A stretch of 64,000 nt of DNA from Rhizobium sp. 11515TR (GCF_002277895.1 NZ_CP023000.1:372001-436000), one strand, 5' to 3'. Counted from the stretch's first letter, positions 10,052 through 18,979 are shown. Program-made: numbers and translations. Notes: generated by a model from the letters alone, not told the origin.

Positions 10052-10081
10052 TGATCCGATCCAGAAAACTCCACGTATCAG
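10052..10081 (+). promoter_or_regulatory. candidate RpoE-dependent promoter of tspO
   Basis: TGATCC at 10052-10057 is followed after 18 bp by TATCAG at 10076-10081, facing tspO. The -35 matches the RpoE consensus exactly; the -10 match is limited to TA. It lies 2 bp from the opposing promoter element, giving a compact divergent pair. Confidence 0.45.
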
Positions 10082-10153
10082 ATTTGACGAGCAGGAACAA
10101 AGGTTTCGGCTTGGCAAACGCCATGCAGGAAGCGCGCGAGAAGAGAGATCATA

Positions 10154-10651
10154 ATGCCGCGAAAAACGATGATCCAACAAAAGCCTTTGGTGAAGGCCGG
10201 CCTCGCGGTGATCCCGGTCATCCTGGCCCTTCTTCTCGGACAGTGGGCAACCCTGCCGAACATTGAGGGGTGGTACGCGGGTCTTGCCAAGCCGGCATTC
10301 AATCCACCCAATTCGATCTTTGGGCCGGTCTGGACCTGCCTTTATGCACTTATGTCCTTTACAGTCTGGCGCATATGGATCCTCCCAGGAGACCAACCGC
10401 TAAGATCGTCGGCGCTTATTTGCTTTTATCTGCAATTGGCGCTCAATGCCGCATGGTCATGGGCATTCTTTGCGCTTCATAGCCCGCTGCTTGGGCTTAT
10501 CGACATCGTTCCGCAATGGATCTTGATCCTGCTCACAATCTTCAAGTTTCGCCTTCTCGACCGAATCGCTAGTTACAGTCTTGTACCTCTCGCTGTTTGG
10601 GTTGCCTTCGCGATAGCGCTCAATTTCGAAACTTGGCGACTAAATCTTTGA
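10154..10651 (+). CDS. tspO: TspO/MBR family tryptophan-rich sensory protein
   Basis: A membrane protein of 165 residues with five predicted helices and the family signatures WYAGLAKPAFNPP, FGPVWTCLYALM and LALNAAWSWAFF. TspO proteins bind tetrapyrroles and degrade or sense porphyrins in light and oxidative stress; in Rhodobacter TspO modulates photopigment gene expression. It is divergent from rpoE-chrR with a matching candidate promoter, which fits a role in handling photosensitising porphyrins. Confidence 0.92.
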   Translation: MPRKTMIQQKPLVKAGLAVIPVILALLLGQWATLPNIEGWYAGLAKPAFNPPNSIFGPVWTCLYALMSFTVWRIWILPGDQPLRSSALICFYLQLALNAAWSWAFFALHSPLLGLIDIVPQWILILLTIFKFRLLDRIASYSLVPLAVWVAFAIALNFETWRLNL

Positions 10652-10690
10652 ATGGGCAATCTATCGCGAATAGCACTGTGCCCCTGATCC

Positions 10691-11122
10691 TCAGCCGTGT
10701 GTGAAAGATCCGAGGAGACGCGCCGTTATCCATTGCCCGCAACCGGCGGCAAGACCTGAGAGGACTGTACCCCAAAAAAGATCGGCTAACGTCAGAACAG
10801 TCGACCAGTTCTTGAGTGTCGCCTGATTTGTGAGATCATACGTGGCATAAGCCGTAAAACCGAGCATCGCGCCGCACACTATTGCAGTCTGGGTTGACTC
10901 CCCGATCAACCCGGGTCGAACGGCGAGAACCGTAAGACCGAAAGCGTAGATCAGGTAGAAGGCAACGGCGGGCCCCAGCCGGAAGTCCGCTGCCAGCATC
11001 TCTGCCATTACAGGCCTGTAGAGACGATCGGTCATGCTGCTCAGCCAGATAAAATCGATGGCGACGAACACGACCAACGTGACGACATAGGCGACAACAT
11101 AGGTTTTCACCACATTCTCCAT
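10691..11122 (-). CDS. DUF2177 family membrane protein
   Basis: A 143-residue protein with four predicted membrane helices and the family features DFIWLSSM near the N terminus and YDLTNQATLKNW in the third helix. The function of DUF2177 is unknown. The ATG at 11122 follows an AAGGAAGG site; the longer frame would overlap the preceding gene. It is the last gene of the minus-strand lipid/oxidative-stress operon starting near 14962. Confidence 0.83.
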   Translation of the reverse strand: MENVVKTYVVAYVVTLVVFVAIDFIWLSSMTDRLYRPVMAEMLAADFRLGPAVAFYLIYAFGLTVLAVRPGLIGESTQTAIVCGAMLGFTAYATYDLTNQATLKNWSTVLTLADLFWGTVLSGLAAGCGQWITARLLGSFTHG

Positions 11123-11142
11123 AGCGGCCTTCCTTCGGTCGA

Positions 11143-11514
11143 TCAGCGGATGCGTGTCCAATCGACGCCGCGGCAAATCAGGCCGGCAATTACACAGCCC
11201 CTCGTCGACATTCGATCACCATCCACTTTCACGGTAATCCGGTAGCTCAAGTCACGCTGGGGATCGAAAGCCTCACCGGTATAGACGCCATCTTCAGTAG
11301 GCGTGATCGTCATCACCAGCTTGTCACCGGCCTTTTCGCTTGGCGTTCCCGGCTTAATCCAGGAACTGGTCGCACAGATGTCCGATCCGCAGGGGGCAAT
11401 TCTCACTTTGGCGTTGCCATCTCCTCGCGCCCACTGGCCCTCGATTCCAGCCGCTTGCGCGTCAGTTGCAAATGCTGCGGTCAGGTAAATAATCGCTCCA
11501 ATCATCGCTCTCAT
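11143..11514 (-). CDS. DUF2147 family secreted protein
   Basis: A 123-residue protein with a signal peptide (about residues 1-22, ending DAQA-A) and a DUF2147 beta-rich domain beginning GIEGQWARGDGNAKVRI. Two cysteine pairs are possible (CGSDIC and GCVIAGLIC). Start ATG 11514 follows AAGGAGA. DUF2147 proteins are periplasmic and of unknown role. Gene order and spacing place it in the operon with the cyclopropane-type methyltransferase upstream. Confidence 0.8.
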   Translation of the reverse strand: MRAMIGAIIYLTAAFATDAQAAGIEGQWARGDGNAKVRIAPCGSDICATSSWIKPGTPSEKAGDKLVMTITPTEDGVYTGEAFDPQRDLSYRITVKVDGDRMSTRGCVIAGLICRGVDWTRIR

Positions 11515-11542
11515 GCCTCGATCTCCTTGTAAATGCTTGCTG

Positions 11543-12784
11543 TCATGCGTGCTCGAGAGTATAAAGTCCAACGTCGATGCTCCCCTCCTCAAAGCCGGCT
11601 TCGCAATAGCACAAGTAGTAGTGCCAAAGGCGACGGAACCGCTCATCAAAGCCGAGGGCGGCAATGGCAGGCCAGCGCGCGTGAAAACGGGTGCGCCACT
11701 CGAAGAGTGTTCTTGCGTAAGATTTGCCGAAATGCTCTCTTGCTGTGAGCGTGAAACCTCCCTTTACAGCAGCTGCCTCCAATACTGAATCGGAGGGCAG
11801 AAAGCCGCCGGGGAAAACATACTTCTGGATGAAATCGGAACCGCGCCGATAGGCATCGAACCGTTTCTCATCAATCGAGATCACCTGCAGCACAGCCTTG
11901 CCACCTGGTCTCAAGCAACGTTTCAAAGTCGAGAAATAGTCGGGCCAGTAGGCCTCACCCACTGCCTCGAACATTTCGATCGAAACGATGCGATCGAATT
12001 GCCCATCGATATCACGGTAGTCCTGGAGCTGCAGGTCCACCAGCTCTGTCACATCCGCACTCGCGGCAGCCTCCTTTGCCCAGGCCAGCTGCGAAGGTGA
12101 TAAGGTGATGCCCGTTACCTTGGCGTTGGCATGGGCTGCCATGAATATGGAAAGAGCGCCCCAGCCGCAGCCGATCTCCAAAACACTATGATCACGAGCG
12201 AGTTCAAGCTTTTGCAGAATATGATCAAGTTTCTTTTGCTGGGCAGCTTCGAGGGTGTCTGTAGAAGTGTCAAAAATTCCCGATGAATAGAGCATCGTGG
12301 GGTCGAGCCATTGCTTGTAGAATTCGTTGCCGAGATCGTAATGCGCCTCGATATTGCGACGGCTGCCATGCTTCGTATTGGCATTGAACAGATGTTTTAC
12401 CCTATTGAAGAGCCGCGGCATTGCGCTGCCTTCGATAGCCGGCGCTAACGCTTCGATGTTTTTGGCTGCGAAGCGGATGACCGCGGTCAAATCCGGAGTT
12501 GTCCAGTCCTCATCGAGATAACTCTCCGCAAAGCCAATATCTCCTGCAACGATTAGGCGAGGTAACAGGCGCCAACGCTTCATGTTGATTATAGCCTCTG
12601 GGCCTGGCTCAGCGCCGTATTTTTCGACGAGCTGCCCTGACGGCAAAGAAATATTCACGTGGCCGTAGCGAACGTTGCGCAACAACCTCATCAGAAGGCG
12701 GCCGACAAGACCAAACCCCGCGGTGCTATCGGACGCGCGCACCGAAGCGCTGGACAAATCGTCAAAATGGCTCATGAACTTCAA
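11543..12784 (-). CDS. cyclopropane-fatty-acyl-phospholipid synthase family methyltransferase
   Basis: A SAM-dependent lipid methyltransferase of 413 residues. The N-terminal lipid-associated region (about 1-130) precedes the Rossmann core with motif I VLEIGCGWGAL, followed by RIVSIEMFEAVG and the C-terminal KYVFPGGFLPS typical of the CFA synthase superfamily. It would modify unsaturated acyl chains in membrane phospholipids. The start overlaps the DUF1365 stop by 23 bp; ATG 12775 is an alternative. In Rhodobacter, Cfa-type enzymes are RpoE targets and some make furan fatty acids; which product this one makes is not evident. Confidence 0.9.
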   Translation of the reverse strand: MKFMSHFDDLSSASVRASDSTAGFGLVGRLLMRLLRNVRYGHVNISLPSGQLVEKYGAEPGPEAIINMKRWRLLPRLIVAGDIGFAESYLDEDWTTPDLTAVIRFAAKNIEALAPAIEGSAMPRLFNRVKHLFNANTKHGSRRNIEAHYDLGNEFYKQWLDPTMLYSSGIFDTSTDTLEAAQQKKLDHILQKLELARDHSVLEIGCGWGALSIFMAAHANAKVTGITLSPSQLAWAKEAAASADVTELVDLQLQDYRDIDGQFDRIVSIEMFEAVGEAYWPDYFSTLKRCLRPGGKAVLQVISIDEKRFDAYRRGSDFIQKYVFPGGFLPSDSVLEAAAVKGGFTLTAREHFGKSYARTLFEWRTRFHARWPAIAALGFDERFRRLWHYYLCYCEAGFEEGSIDVGLYTLEHA

Positions 12785-13595
12785 CCTTGGAATTGGGTGT
12801 TTTCCCTTCAGCGGAAGAGGGGCGAACGAACGAAACAGGGCTTTCGGGAGGAAGGGGGCGTACCCGAAATCCGATACCTTTCAGCCATATCTTCATCGCT
12901 TCCCAATGAATGCCTCCGACGACACGAAGCGTCAGAAAAGGGATGGTGAAAAATGCCTTTAGCAGTGCGCGGTCCGTAAGCTCGCTGCGACGCGCCAGAT
13001 GCCTGGCTGTCAATACCGGCCCATCGCGATCGAAAGTCTCAATTCGGATGGAAAGAACGTCGGTTGGTGGCGACACGCGAAACTGATACTGCAGATCCAT
13101 GTCCATAAAGGGCGAGACGTAGAAAGCCTTGTTACACCGCTGGATGATTTCCGACGCGCCGTTCGCTTCGACCGGGATCATGTAGCCATGGCGCTCACCA
13201 AACGTATTGTCCACTTCCCAGAGGATGGCTTTGAGCGACTCATACTTCGAATAACAGAAGAACACGCTAAGCGGATTGAAAGCCCAACCGAACAGTCGCG
13301 GCATTGTCAGCAGCCGTATGGGACCGCCATCCGGTTCGATTCCTGCGCAACGCATGCTCTTCTCGACCTGTTTCCTCAGATCGAATCCTGATCGATCACC
13401 TCGATCCCTGCGATAGAAGGAGAAAAGGTTGAAACGGTCGATCGATAGAAATCGCAGCCGCCGATTGATCTCGTCGAGTTCATCGAGATCGAGCAGCAGG
13501 GAATAGATCCGGTAGCTCAGCTTGTGCTGCCTCGGTTTCACACGAGCATGCGAGACCAGGCCGTAAAAAAGCGCAGATCGAAGTCCCGCACTCAT
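12762..13595 (-). CDS. DUF1365 family protein
   Basis: A 277-residue protein of a family almost always found between an FAD amine-oxidase-like gene and a CFA-type methyltransferase, as here. Conserved features include LFYGLVSHARVKPRQHKLSYRIY at the N terminus (seen in shorter form in the family) and FNPLSVFFCY in the centre. Biochemical function unknown; the constant context points to modified fatty-acid synthesis. Its start overlaps the FAD enzyme stop by 4 bp. Confidence 0.9.
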   Translation of the reverse strand: MSAGLRSALFYGLVSHARVKPRQHKLSYRIYSLLLDLDELDEINRRLRFLSIDRFNLFSFYRRDRGDRSGFDLRKQVEKSMRCAGIEPDGGPIRLLTMPRLFGWAFNPLSVFFCYSKYESLKAILWEVDNTFGERHGYMIPVEANGASEIIQRCNKAFYVSPFMDMDLQYQFRVSPPTDVLSIRIETFDRDGPVLTARHLARRSELTDRALLKAFFTIPFLTLRVVGGIHWEAMKIWLKGIGFRVRPLPPESPVSFVRPSSAEGKTPNSKVEVHEPF

Positions 13596-14962
13596 GCGGT
13601 AACCTCCACATCCTGCAGCAACTTAACCGGCCGGCCAATCGGCTTGCGAACTATACGGCCACTTTCCTGCGAGACCTGCCAAGGCCGGCGCAAACCACCA
13701 AGATCCTCTGCCACTGCGAGGCCCGCCTGGATGCCATCCTCGTGGAAGCCGGAACCAAAATGCGCGCCACAAAACCAGGTATTGCGGCCGCCCTGAAGCG
13801 ACCAGATTTCCTTCTGTGCGCGATCGGTCAAGAGATCGAAAACGGGATGTTCATATGTCTCACGGCAGATAACGGTTTCTTCCTTCGGCGCCCGTCGCGG
13901 ATTAAGCGTGACGAAGGTCGGCGGTGCCGCACCGAGCGGCTGCAGCCTATTCATCCAATAGGTGATTGAAGGCTGGCTCTGTCCGTCGCGCGTATCAGCC
14001 ATATAGTTCCAGCTGGACCAGGCAGCGCGCCGTTTCGGCATGAGCGAGACATCACTATGCAGGACCGCTTCGTTACGCGAATAGCGGAAGGCACCTAAAA
14101 TACGCCTTTCCTCGGGACTTGCATCCACAAGCATTCGAAGCGCCTGGTCAGCATGGGTGGCGATCACCACATCGTCGAAGACGTAATGGCCGCCAGTACC
14201 GTCCTCAAGCTCTACGCCTTTTGGTCCTCGCCTTATCGCCTTCACCGGCATCGACAACCGGATGCGGTCGAAAAAGCTGTTGGTCATGCGGGCAACATAT
14301 TCGCGGCTGCCGCCCCTTACAGTGCGCCAGATCGGCCGCTCCCATAGATTGAGCAACCCGTGATTGTTACAGAAGCGGACAAAACTTGCCGCTGGATAAG
14401 CGCCGATCTCCATCGCAGGGGTGGACCAGATCGCGGCCGCCATCGGGTAGAGATGGTCGTCGCGAAAGGCGCGACCGTAGCCGTTGCATGAGAGATAATC
14501 ATCGAGAGAAATACCGTCCATGTCGGGCAGGTCCCGCGGGGCATTGCGATAGAAGCGCACCAGATCGCGCATCATTGACCAGAAACGCGGGCGGACAATG
14601 TTTGACTTCTGCGCGAAAAGACCGAGACCTGTACCACCGGAATATTCATAGGCGCCGTCGTTGATCGAAACAGCAAACGACATATTGGAGGCAGCCGTGG
14701 GCACCTCGATTGTGCGGAACAAAGCCGTCAAATTAGGATATGTGAGCTCGTTGTAGACAATGAAGCCGGTATCGACGGATACAGGACCTGCGGCGGCGTC
14801 GAATTTTACCGTGTTACTGTGGCCGCCGAGCCGATTGCTTGCTTCGAAGACGGTTACATCATGACGCTTTGAGAGCAGCCAAGCTGCCGAAAGTCCCGAA
14901 ATGCCACTTCCTATAACCGCAATGTTCAGACGGCGGTCGCCGTTTCGATCGTAGTGACCCAT
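13592..14962 (-). CDS. FAD-dependent amine-oxidase-like oxidoreductase
   Basis: A 456-residue flavoprotein. It opens with the dinucleotide-binding motif AVIGSGISGLSAAWLL and EASNRLGGHSNT, then the NAD(P)-binding-8 type core and a C-terminal FAD-contact segment GSGFHEDGIQAGLAVAEDL. The ATG at 14962 is preceded by a GGGAGACGAGGGG site. It heads the minus-strand operon FAD enzyme-DUF1365-Cfa-DUF2147-DUF2177. Related flavoproteins next to Cfa-like methylases act as acyl-chain desaturases in Rhodobacter furan fatty acid synthesis (UfaD-type); assigning that role here is inference. Confidence 0.87.
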   Translation of the reverse strand: MGHYDRNGDRRLNIAVIGSGISGLSAAWLLSKRHDVTVFEASNRLGGHSNTVKFDAAAGPVSVDTGFIVYNELTYPNLTALFRTIEVPTAASNMSFAVSINDGAYEYSGGTGLGLFAQKSNIVRPRFWSMMRDLVRFYRNAPRDLPDMDGISLDDYLSCNGYGRAFRDDHLYPMAAAIWSTPAMEIGAYPAASFVRFCNNHGLLNLWERPIWRTVRGGSREYVARMTNSFFDRIRLSMPVKAIRRGPKGVELEDGTGGHYVFDDVVIATHADQALRMLVDASPEERRILGAFRYSRNEAVLHSDVSLMPKRRAAWSSWNYMADTRDGQSQPSITYWMNRLQPLGAAPPTFVTLNPRRAPKEETVICRETYEHPVFDLLTDRAQKEIWSLQGGRNTWFCGAHFGSGFHEDGIQAGLAVAEDLGGLRRPWQVSQESGRIVRKPIGRPVKLLQDVEVTA

Positions 14963-15132
14963 AAAACCCCTCGTCTCCCGCAATAAGCTCTTGGCTTTCA
15001 AGACAGATACGGAAGGCGGCGACGGCTGGTTTCGCAAAAATAGAGATTTTTTCGAGTAGCGCGAAACCGGTTCAATCGATCGTCCGTAAATATGCACAGC
15101 GACACAAGAGCGCATCAAATGCGAGCGAACTG

Positions 15133-15933
15133 ATGGATTGGTTTCTTCTAGTTATCGTGGCTGTCGGCATATCGCTGGCGATGGCCGGCGCCTGGATCGT
15201 GCAGCGTACAACTGGTATGAGCGGGTGGATCGACACCATTTGGTCTGCGGCTGTCGGCTTGGGCGGCATCTTCACCGCTGTCTGCGCAGAAGGTCCATTC
15301 GCACGCCGGATGACGGTAATCCTGGTCGTGGCAGCCTGGGCGCTGCGCCTCGCCTGGCATATTGGAGTTCGCACGAAAGGCGGCGGAGAAGATCCGCGCT
15401 ATGCCAAACTGATGAAGGACTGGGGCGCCAGCGCCGGCTCACGGCTCTTTATCTTTCTGCAGGTTCAGGCGCTTGCGGCTTTCGTCCTCGTATTCGCAAT
15501 TTATCTAGCGGCGATCAATGACAAGGCCTATCCGGCAGTAACGGATTTCCTTGCCGTATTGCTTTCAACCATAGCCCTTTCGGGCGAGGCAATCTCGGAT
15601 GCGCAGCTCTCCCGGTTTCGTCGAAGTCCGGAAGCCAGGACTGAGGTCTGCGAGACGGGGTTGTGGCGTTATTCCCGCCATCCCAACTATTTTTTCGAAT
15701 GGCTGTTCTGGTGCTGCCTTCCGCTATTCGCCGTCTCAAGCTTGCCTACGAGTTTTCTATCGCTGCTCGCACCGGCGTTGATGTATTGGCTGCTGGTGCA
15801 TGTATCCGGAATTCCCCCGTTGGAAGAGCATATGCTGCGCTCGCGCGGCGAGAAATTTCGCGCGCTGCGCAAGCGTGTGAACGCCTTCTTTCCAGGCCCT
15901 CGCAAAACCGAATTCGTTTCCCAAGGAGAATAA
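15133..15933 (+). CDS. DUF1295 family membrane protein (steroid 5-alpha-reductase-like)
   Basis: An integral membrane protein of 266 residues with six or seven helices. The C-terminal half carries the isoprenylcysteine methyltransferase/steroid reductase-like signature LWRYSRHPNYFFEWLFW and PPLEEHMLRSRG. Proteins of this family probably reduce or methylate lipid substrates, but no reaction is established. It is divergent from the FAD enzyme operon, with 170 bp between, and is the first of three closely packed + strand genes. Confidence 0.88.
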   Translation: MDWFLLVIVAVGISLAMAGAWIVQRTTGMSGWIDTIWSAAVGLGGIFTAVCAEGPFARRMTVILVVAAWALRLAWHIGVRTKGGGEDPRYAKLMKDWGASAGSRLFIFLQVQALAAFVLVFAIYLAAINDKAYPAVTDFLAVLLSTIALSGEAISDAQLSRFRRSPEARTEVCETGLWRYSRHPNYFFEWLFWCCLPLFAVSSLPTSFLSLLAPALMYWLLVHVSGIPPLEEHMLRSRGEKFRALRKRVNAFFPGPRKTEFVSQGE

Positions 15934-15936
15934 CCA

Positions 15937-16965
15937 ATGAATATGCTGGCATTTGCGATCAACGCTGCAGAGCGCGCACCGCTTACGGACAGCATGACGC
16001 TGGCTGGGATAGATTTTCTCTGTGCACGCACAAAACACCGCCTATCGACGACGTCGCAAGATGAGGAAAGCGCGTTTGTCGAGGCAATGGGAAATTTTCC
16101 GGTAGCGACACACACCGATGAGGCCAACCGACAGCATTATGAAGTCCCGGCCGAGTTCTTCAGCCTGGCCCTGGGGCCTCAACGAAAATACTCCTGCTGC
16201 CTTTACCCATCTGCTCATACAACGCTTGCGGAAGCCGAGACTTATGCACTTGATGAAACTGTAGAGCATGCCGAAATCAAGGATGGAAACAGTATCCTGG
16301 AACTGGGTTGCGGCTGGGGTTCACTATCCCTCTATCTTGCACGGCAATTTCCCAATTCGCGAATTACATCGGTTTCAAACTCCGCCTCGCAGCGCCTATA
16401 CATACTCGCCATGGCGCAAAAGCACGGTCTCGGCAACCTTAACGTCATCACCGTAGATATGAATGACTTTACGGCCAATGAACGATTTGATCGTGTGATT
16501 TCGGTCGAGATGTTCGAGCATATGTCCAACTGGCGCACCTTGCTGGAGCGTGTTCGCGCATGGCTCAATCCGCGTGGCAAGCTGTTCCTCCATGTCTTCA
16601 CCCACAAGGACCGCTCCTATCGCTTCAACCACCAAGATCCGGCCGACTGGATCGCGCGTCATTTCTTTACAGGCGGCATCATGCCGGCACATGGTCTGCC
16701 GCATCGCTTTGCTGACCTGTTTTCAGTCGAATTGGAATGGCGCTGGTCCGGGACGCATTACCGACGAACGGCGCTCGACTGGCTCGCCAACTTTGACCAC
16801 GAGATCGATCGGATCCAGCCGATCCTCGCTAAAGTCTATGGTCGGGATAGCGCGCTCTGGCAACGCCGCTGGCGGCTCTTTTTCCTAGCAACCGCGGGCC
16901 TCTTTGGACACGACAACGGTAGTGTCTGGGGGGTAGGCCACTATCTTATGAGACCGGCGGGATGA
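15937..16965 (+). CDS. second CFA-family SAM-dependent methyltransferase
   Basis: A 342-residue methyltransferase with SAM motif I ILELGCGWGSLSLYLA, then RVISVEMFEHMSNW and HVFTHKDRSYRFN. It is shorter than true CFA synthase because it lacks most of the N-terminal lipid-associated domain, and is distinct from the 413-residue paralogue at 11543-12784. It follows the DUF1295 gene by 3 bp and overlaps the next gene by 4 bp. The RpoE-type context suggests methylation of membrane acyl chains under photo-oxidative stress. Confidence 0.88.
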   Translation: MNMLAFAINAAERAPLTDSMTLAGIDFLCARTKHRLSTTSQDEESAFVEAMGNFPVATHTDEANRQHYEVPAEFFSLALGPQRKYSCCLYPSAHTTLAEAETYALDETVEHAEIKDGNSILELGCGWGSLSLYLARQFPNSRITSVSNSASQRLYILAMAQKHGLGNLNVITVDMNDFTANERFDRVISVEMFEHMSNWRTLLERVRAWLNPRGKLFLHVFTHKDRSYRFNHQDPADWIARHFFTGGIMPAHGLPHRFADLFSVELEWRWSGTHYRRTALDWLANFDHEIDRIQPILAKVYGRDSALWQRRWRLFFLATAGLFGHDNGSVWGVGHYLMRPAG

Positions 16966-17492
16966 GGCGGCCGGCGCTCGACGAAAGGACCGGAGCAACA
17001 GTCACCATTGCCTGGGTCATCATAGCCAACAAGCCGTTCTACCCATTTTATGTCTGGTGGCTGGTTGGCGATGGCGCCAGAACGTCGGCTATAACACTTG
17101 TCGCCATTCCCTTTTTTCTGGCGATACCTTTGATCGCCGGAATATCGCCGTTTAGTGCCCGGCTGGCTCTGCCGCTGATCGGCACGGTCGATACAGTATG
17201 CGAATCCATCCTTTTCGGGAGGGCATCCGCAACGCTTCTGTTCCTTGCGCCGTGCATGGCGCTGGCAATAGTCTCGTTCTATCCGGTTGAGAAATGGTGG
17301 CAGCGGGGCGTTGCCTGCATCATCTTTATTTGCTTTGCAATATGCTGGCGGAGGCTCGATGATCCCGCCTTTCCTTGGACCGGCGACCAAATCGCTACAT
17401 TGTTGAGCGTCAATGTTTTTGCAGTGGCCAGTCTGATGACGTTTATTGGCGTGCGCTATGCCGGGACCTCGTATGAAAACACGCCTAATTAA
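16962..17492 (+). CDS. integral membrane protein of unknown function
   Basis: A 176-residue hydrophobic protein with about five predicted helices and a conserved-looking NKPFYPFYVWWLVG segment after the first helix. I do not recognise the family with certainty. The ATG at 16962 overlaps the methyltransferase stop (ATGA), so it is translationally coupled and probably works with the DUF1295 and methyltransferase proteins at the membrane. Confidence 0.7.
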   Translation: MRRPALDERTGATVTIAWVIIANKPFYPFYVWWLVGDGARTSAITLVAIPFFLAIPLIAGISPFSARLALPLIGTVDTVCESILFGRASATLLFLAPCMALAIVSFYPVEKWWQRGVACIIFICFAICWRRLDDPAFPWTGDQIATLLSVNVFAVASLMTFIGVRYAGTSYENTPN

Positions 17493-17917
17493 ACGAGCTG
17501 AGCTTCAGGCGTAGCGATATAGAACTCTTCGACAATCGCCATATTCGACGCTCTTGAAAGGATTCGAACCGCCGACCCTGTCGTTTTGCCTATACGTTGG
17601 CGCCGAATTTACGTGTCAAGGAAGCTACTTGCTCTCGAGAGTGGCTTATATAAAGCCGACAGCGGACTGTCCGCAGTCGGTGCGTTCATTTCGAGGGCCG
17701 TCTTCTTGGCAACTGGATGACAGAATGCTTCCCCTATACTCTCCTCTTTGTTTGCTGCAAGTGGAGCTCATGCGCAAGCCAACTGGTGCCTTTCCTTGTC
17801 CGCGAAACGCGGCTTATGTTCCTTTTTTGTTCCGCTAAATCAAGGGCGAGACAGGTGTTCACCGGCAGGGTTTTGCGATAAGTGAAAGCGGTCACACAAC
17901 TTCCGGAAAGCAAGGCT
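17493..17917. other. intergenic region at the left edge of the defence island
   Basis: About 425 bp without a convincing gene. At 17554-17590 the minus strand reads GGGTCGGCGGTTCGAATCC, which resembles the T-arm of a tRNA 3' end, but the stem pairs poorly and no complete tRNA can be folded. It may be a remnant of an integration site. The DUF262 gene promoter must lie here. Confidence 0.35.
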
Positions 17918-18979
17918 ATGAAGAGTTTCGACTCCCGCACCTATAGCATCAACGACTTCGTGGAGTGGGACGCGGCGAAACAACTTACCCTCAATCCCGC
18001 CTTTCAGCGTCGAGCAGTTTGGAGTGAGAAGGCCAAAAGCTATCTCATCGATACGATCCTGCGTGGGAAGCCCATTCCGAAGGTTTTCATCCGCCAGCGG
18101 CTCAATGTCACCACCAAGACCTCTATACGCGAGGTAGTGGACGGCCAGCAGCGCCTGCGGACAATCCTTTCCTACATCAAGGACGGATTCCCACTGGCGC
18201 GAGGCCAGCATCCCGAGTACGGCGGCTTGCGTTTCAGCCAGCTTCCGGAGGAAGTCCAGGCGGCGGTGCTTTCGTTCGAAATAGCCGTGGATCTGCTCAT
18301 CAACCTGCCGGACCCGGAAATCCTGGATATCTTCGCCCGTCTCAATTCCTATGCCGTCATCCTAAACGAGCAAGAAAAAATCAATGCGTCACATTTCGGA
18401 CCATTCAAGGTGCTCGCCGACAAGATCGGCTTCGACTACAACACCTACTGGATCAAGCAAGGCATCCTGACCGACCGCCAGATTCTCCGCATGCAGGAGG
18501 TCAACCTTGTCGCCGACCTCATGATAGCGATGATCGAGGGTATCAAGTCGAAAAAGCAGATCAAAAAGTTTTACGCTCAGTACGAGAACGACTTTGTCCA
18601 CGACGTTGACGAGCTGGAGCGGCGTTTCCGGTCGACCGCAGCCGCTGTAGCCCTCCTTTACCCTGAGGGCCTCGCGAACACGGAATTCCACCGCAACCAT
18701 CTCTACTATTCGCTATTCACCGCTGTCTATCACTCTCTGTTCGGGCTGAATCAATTCAGCCTCAACGGCGCCCCCGTGCCACGGCCATCTTTGGAAACCG
18801 AGCAGCAGATTGAAAACGCCCGGAACGGGCTCGACCGAGTGGCAGAAATTTTTACGGTAGAGGATGCGGCGGAGCTGAACCGCGACGAGCAGCAGTTCCT
18901 GCAGGACAGCCGCCGGGCCACGACAGACGAGGCCGTACGAGAAAGGCGCACTAGGTATCTGCTCGGCCTTATGGGGTGA
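17918..18979 (+). CDS. DUF262 (GmrS/ParB-like) protein
   Basis: A 353-residue protein with the DUF262 fold: NPAFQRRAVWSE (about 26-37) and the signature VVDGQQRLRTIL (73-84). In GmrSD-type restriction the DUF262 part binds and hydrolyses nucleotide to control the nuclease. The C-terminal half is helical and lacks a DUF1524 HNH domain. ATG 17918 is preceded by GGAAAGCAAGG; a GTG 36 bp upstream is possible. The stop overlaps the HEPN gene, so the two act as a pair, with this protein the probable sensor or regulator and HEPN the effector. Confidence 0.85.
   Translation: MKSFDSRTYSINDFVEWDAAKQLTLNPAFQRRAVWSEKAKSYLIDTILRGKPIPKVFIRQRLNVTTKTSIREVVDGQQRLRTILSYIKDGFPLARGQHPEYGGLRFSQLPEEVQAAVLSFEIAVDLLINLPDPEILDIFARLNSYAVILNEQEKINASHFGPFKVLADKIGFDYNTYWIKQGILTDRQILRMQEVNLVADLMIAMIEGIKSKKQIKKFYAQYENDFVHDVDELERRFRSTAAAVALLYPEGLANTEFHRNHLYYSLFTAVYHSLFGLNQFSLNGAPVPRPSLETEQQIENARNGLDRVAEIFTVEDAAELNRDEQQFLQDSRRATTDEAVRERRTRYLLGLMG

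Noticed and set aside
9941..10396. N-terminal extension of the ECF sigma factor up to 10396
   Set aside because: It would span the candidate promoter and has no ECF homology; the GTG at 9940 has a good ribosome binding site.
17554..17838. 94-codon open frame starting MKGFEPPTLSF
   Set aside because: This type of frame is typical of antisense reading through a tRNA 3' end; no family or ribosome binding site.
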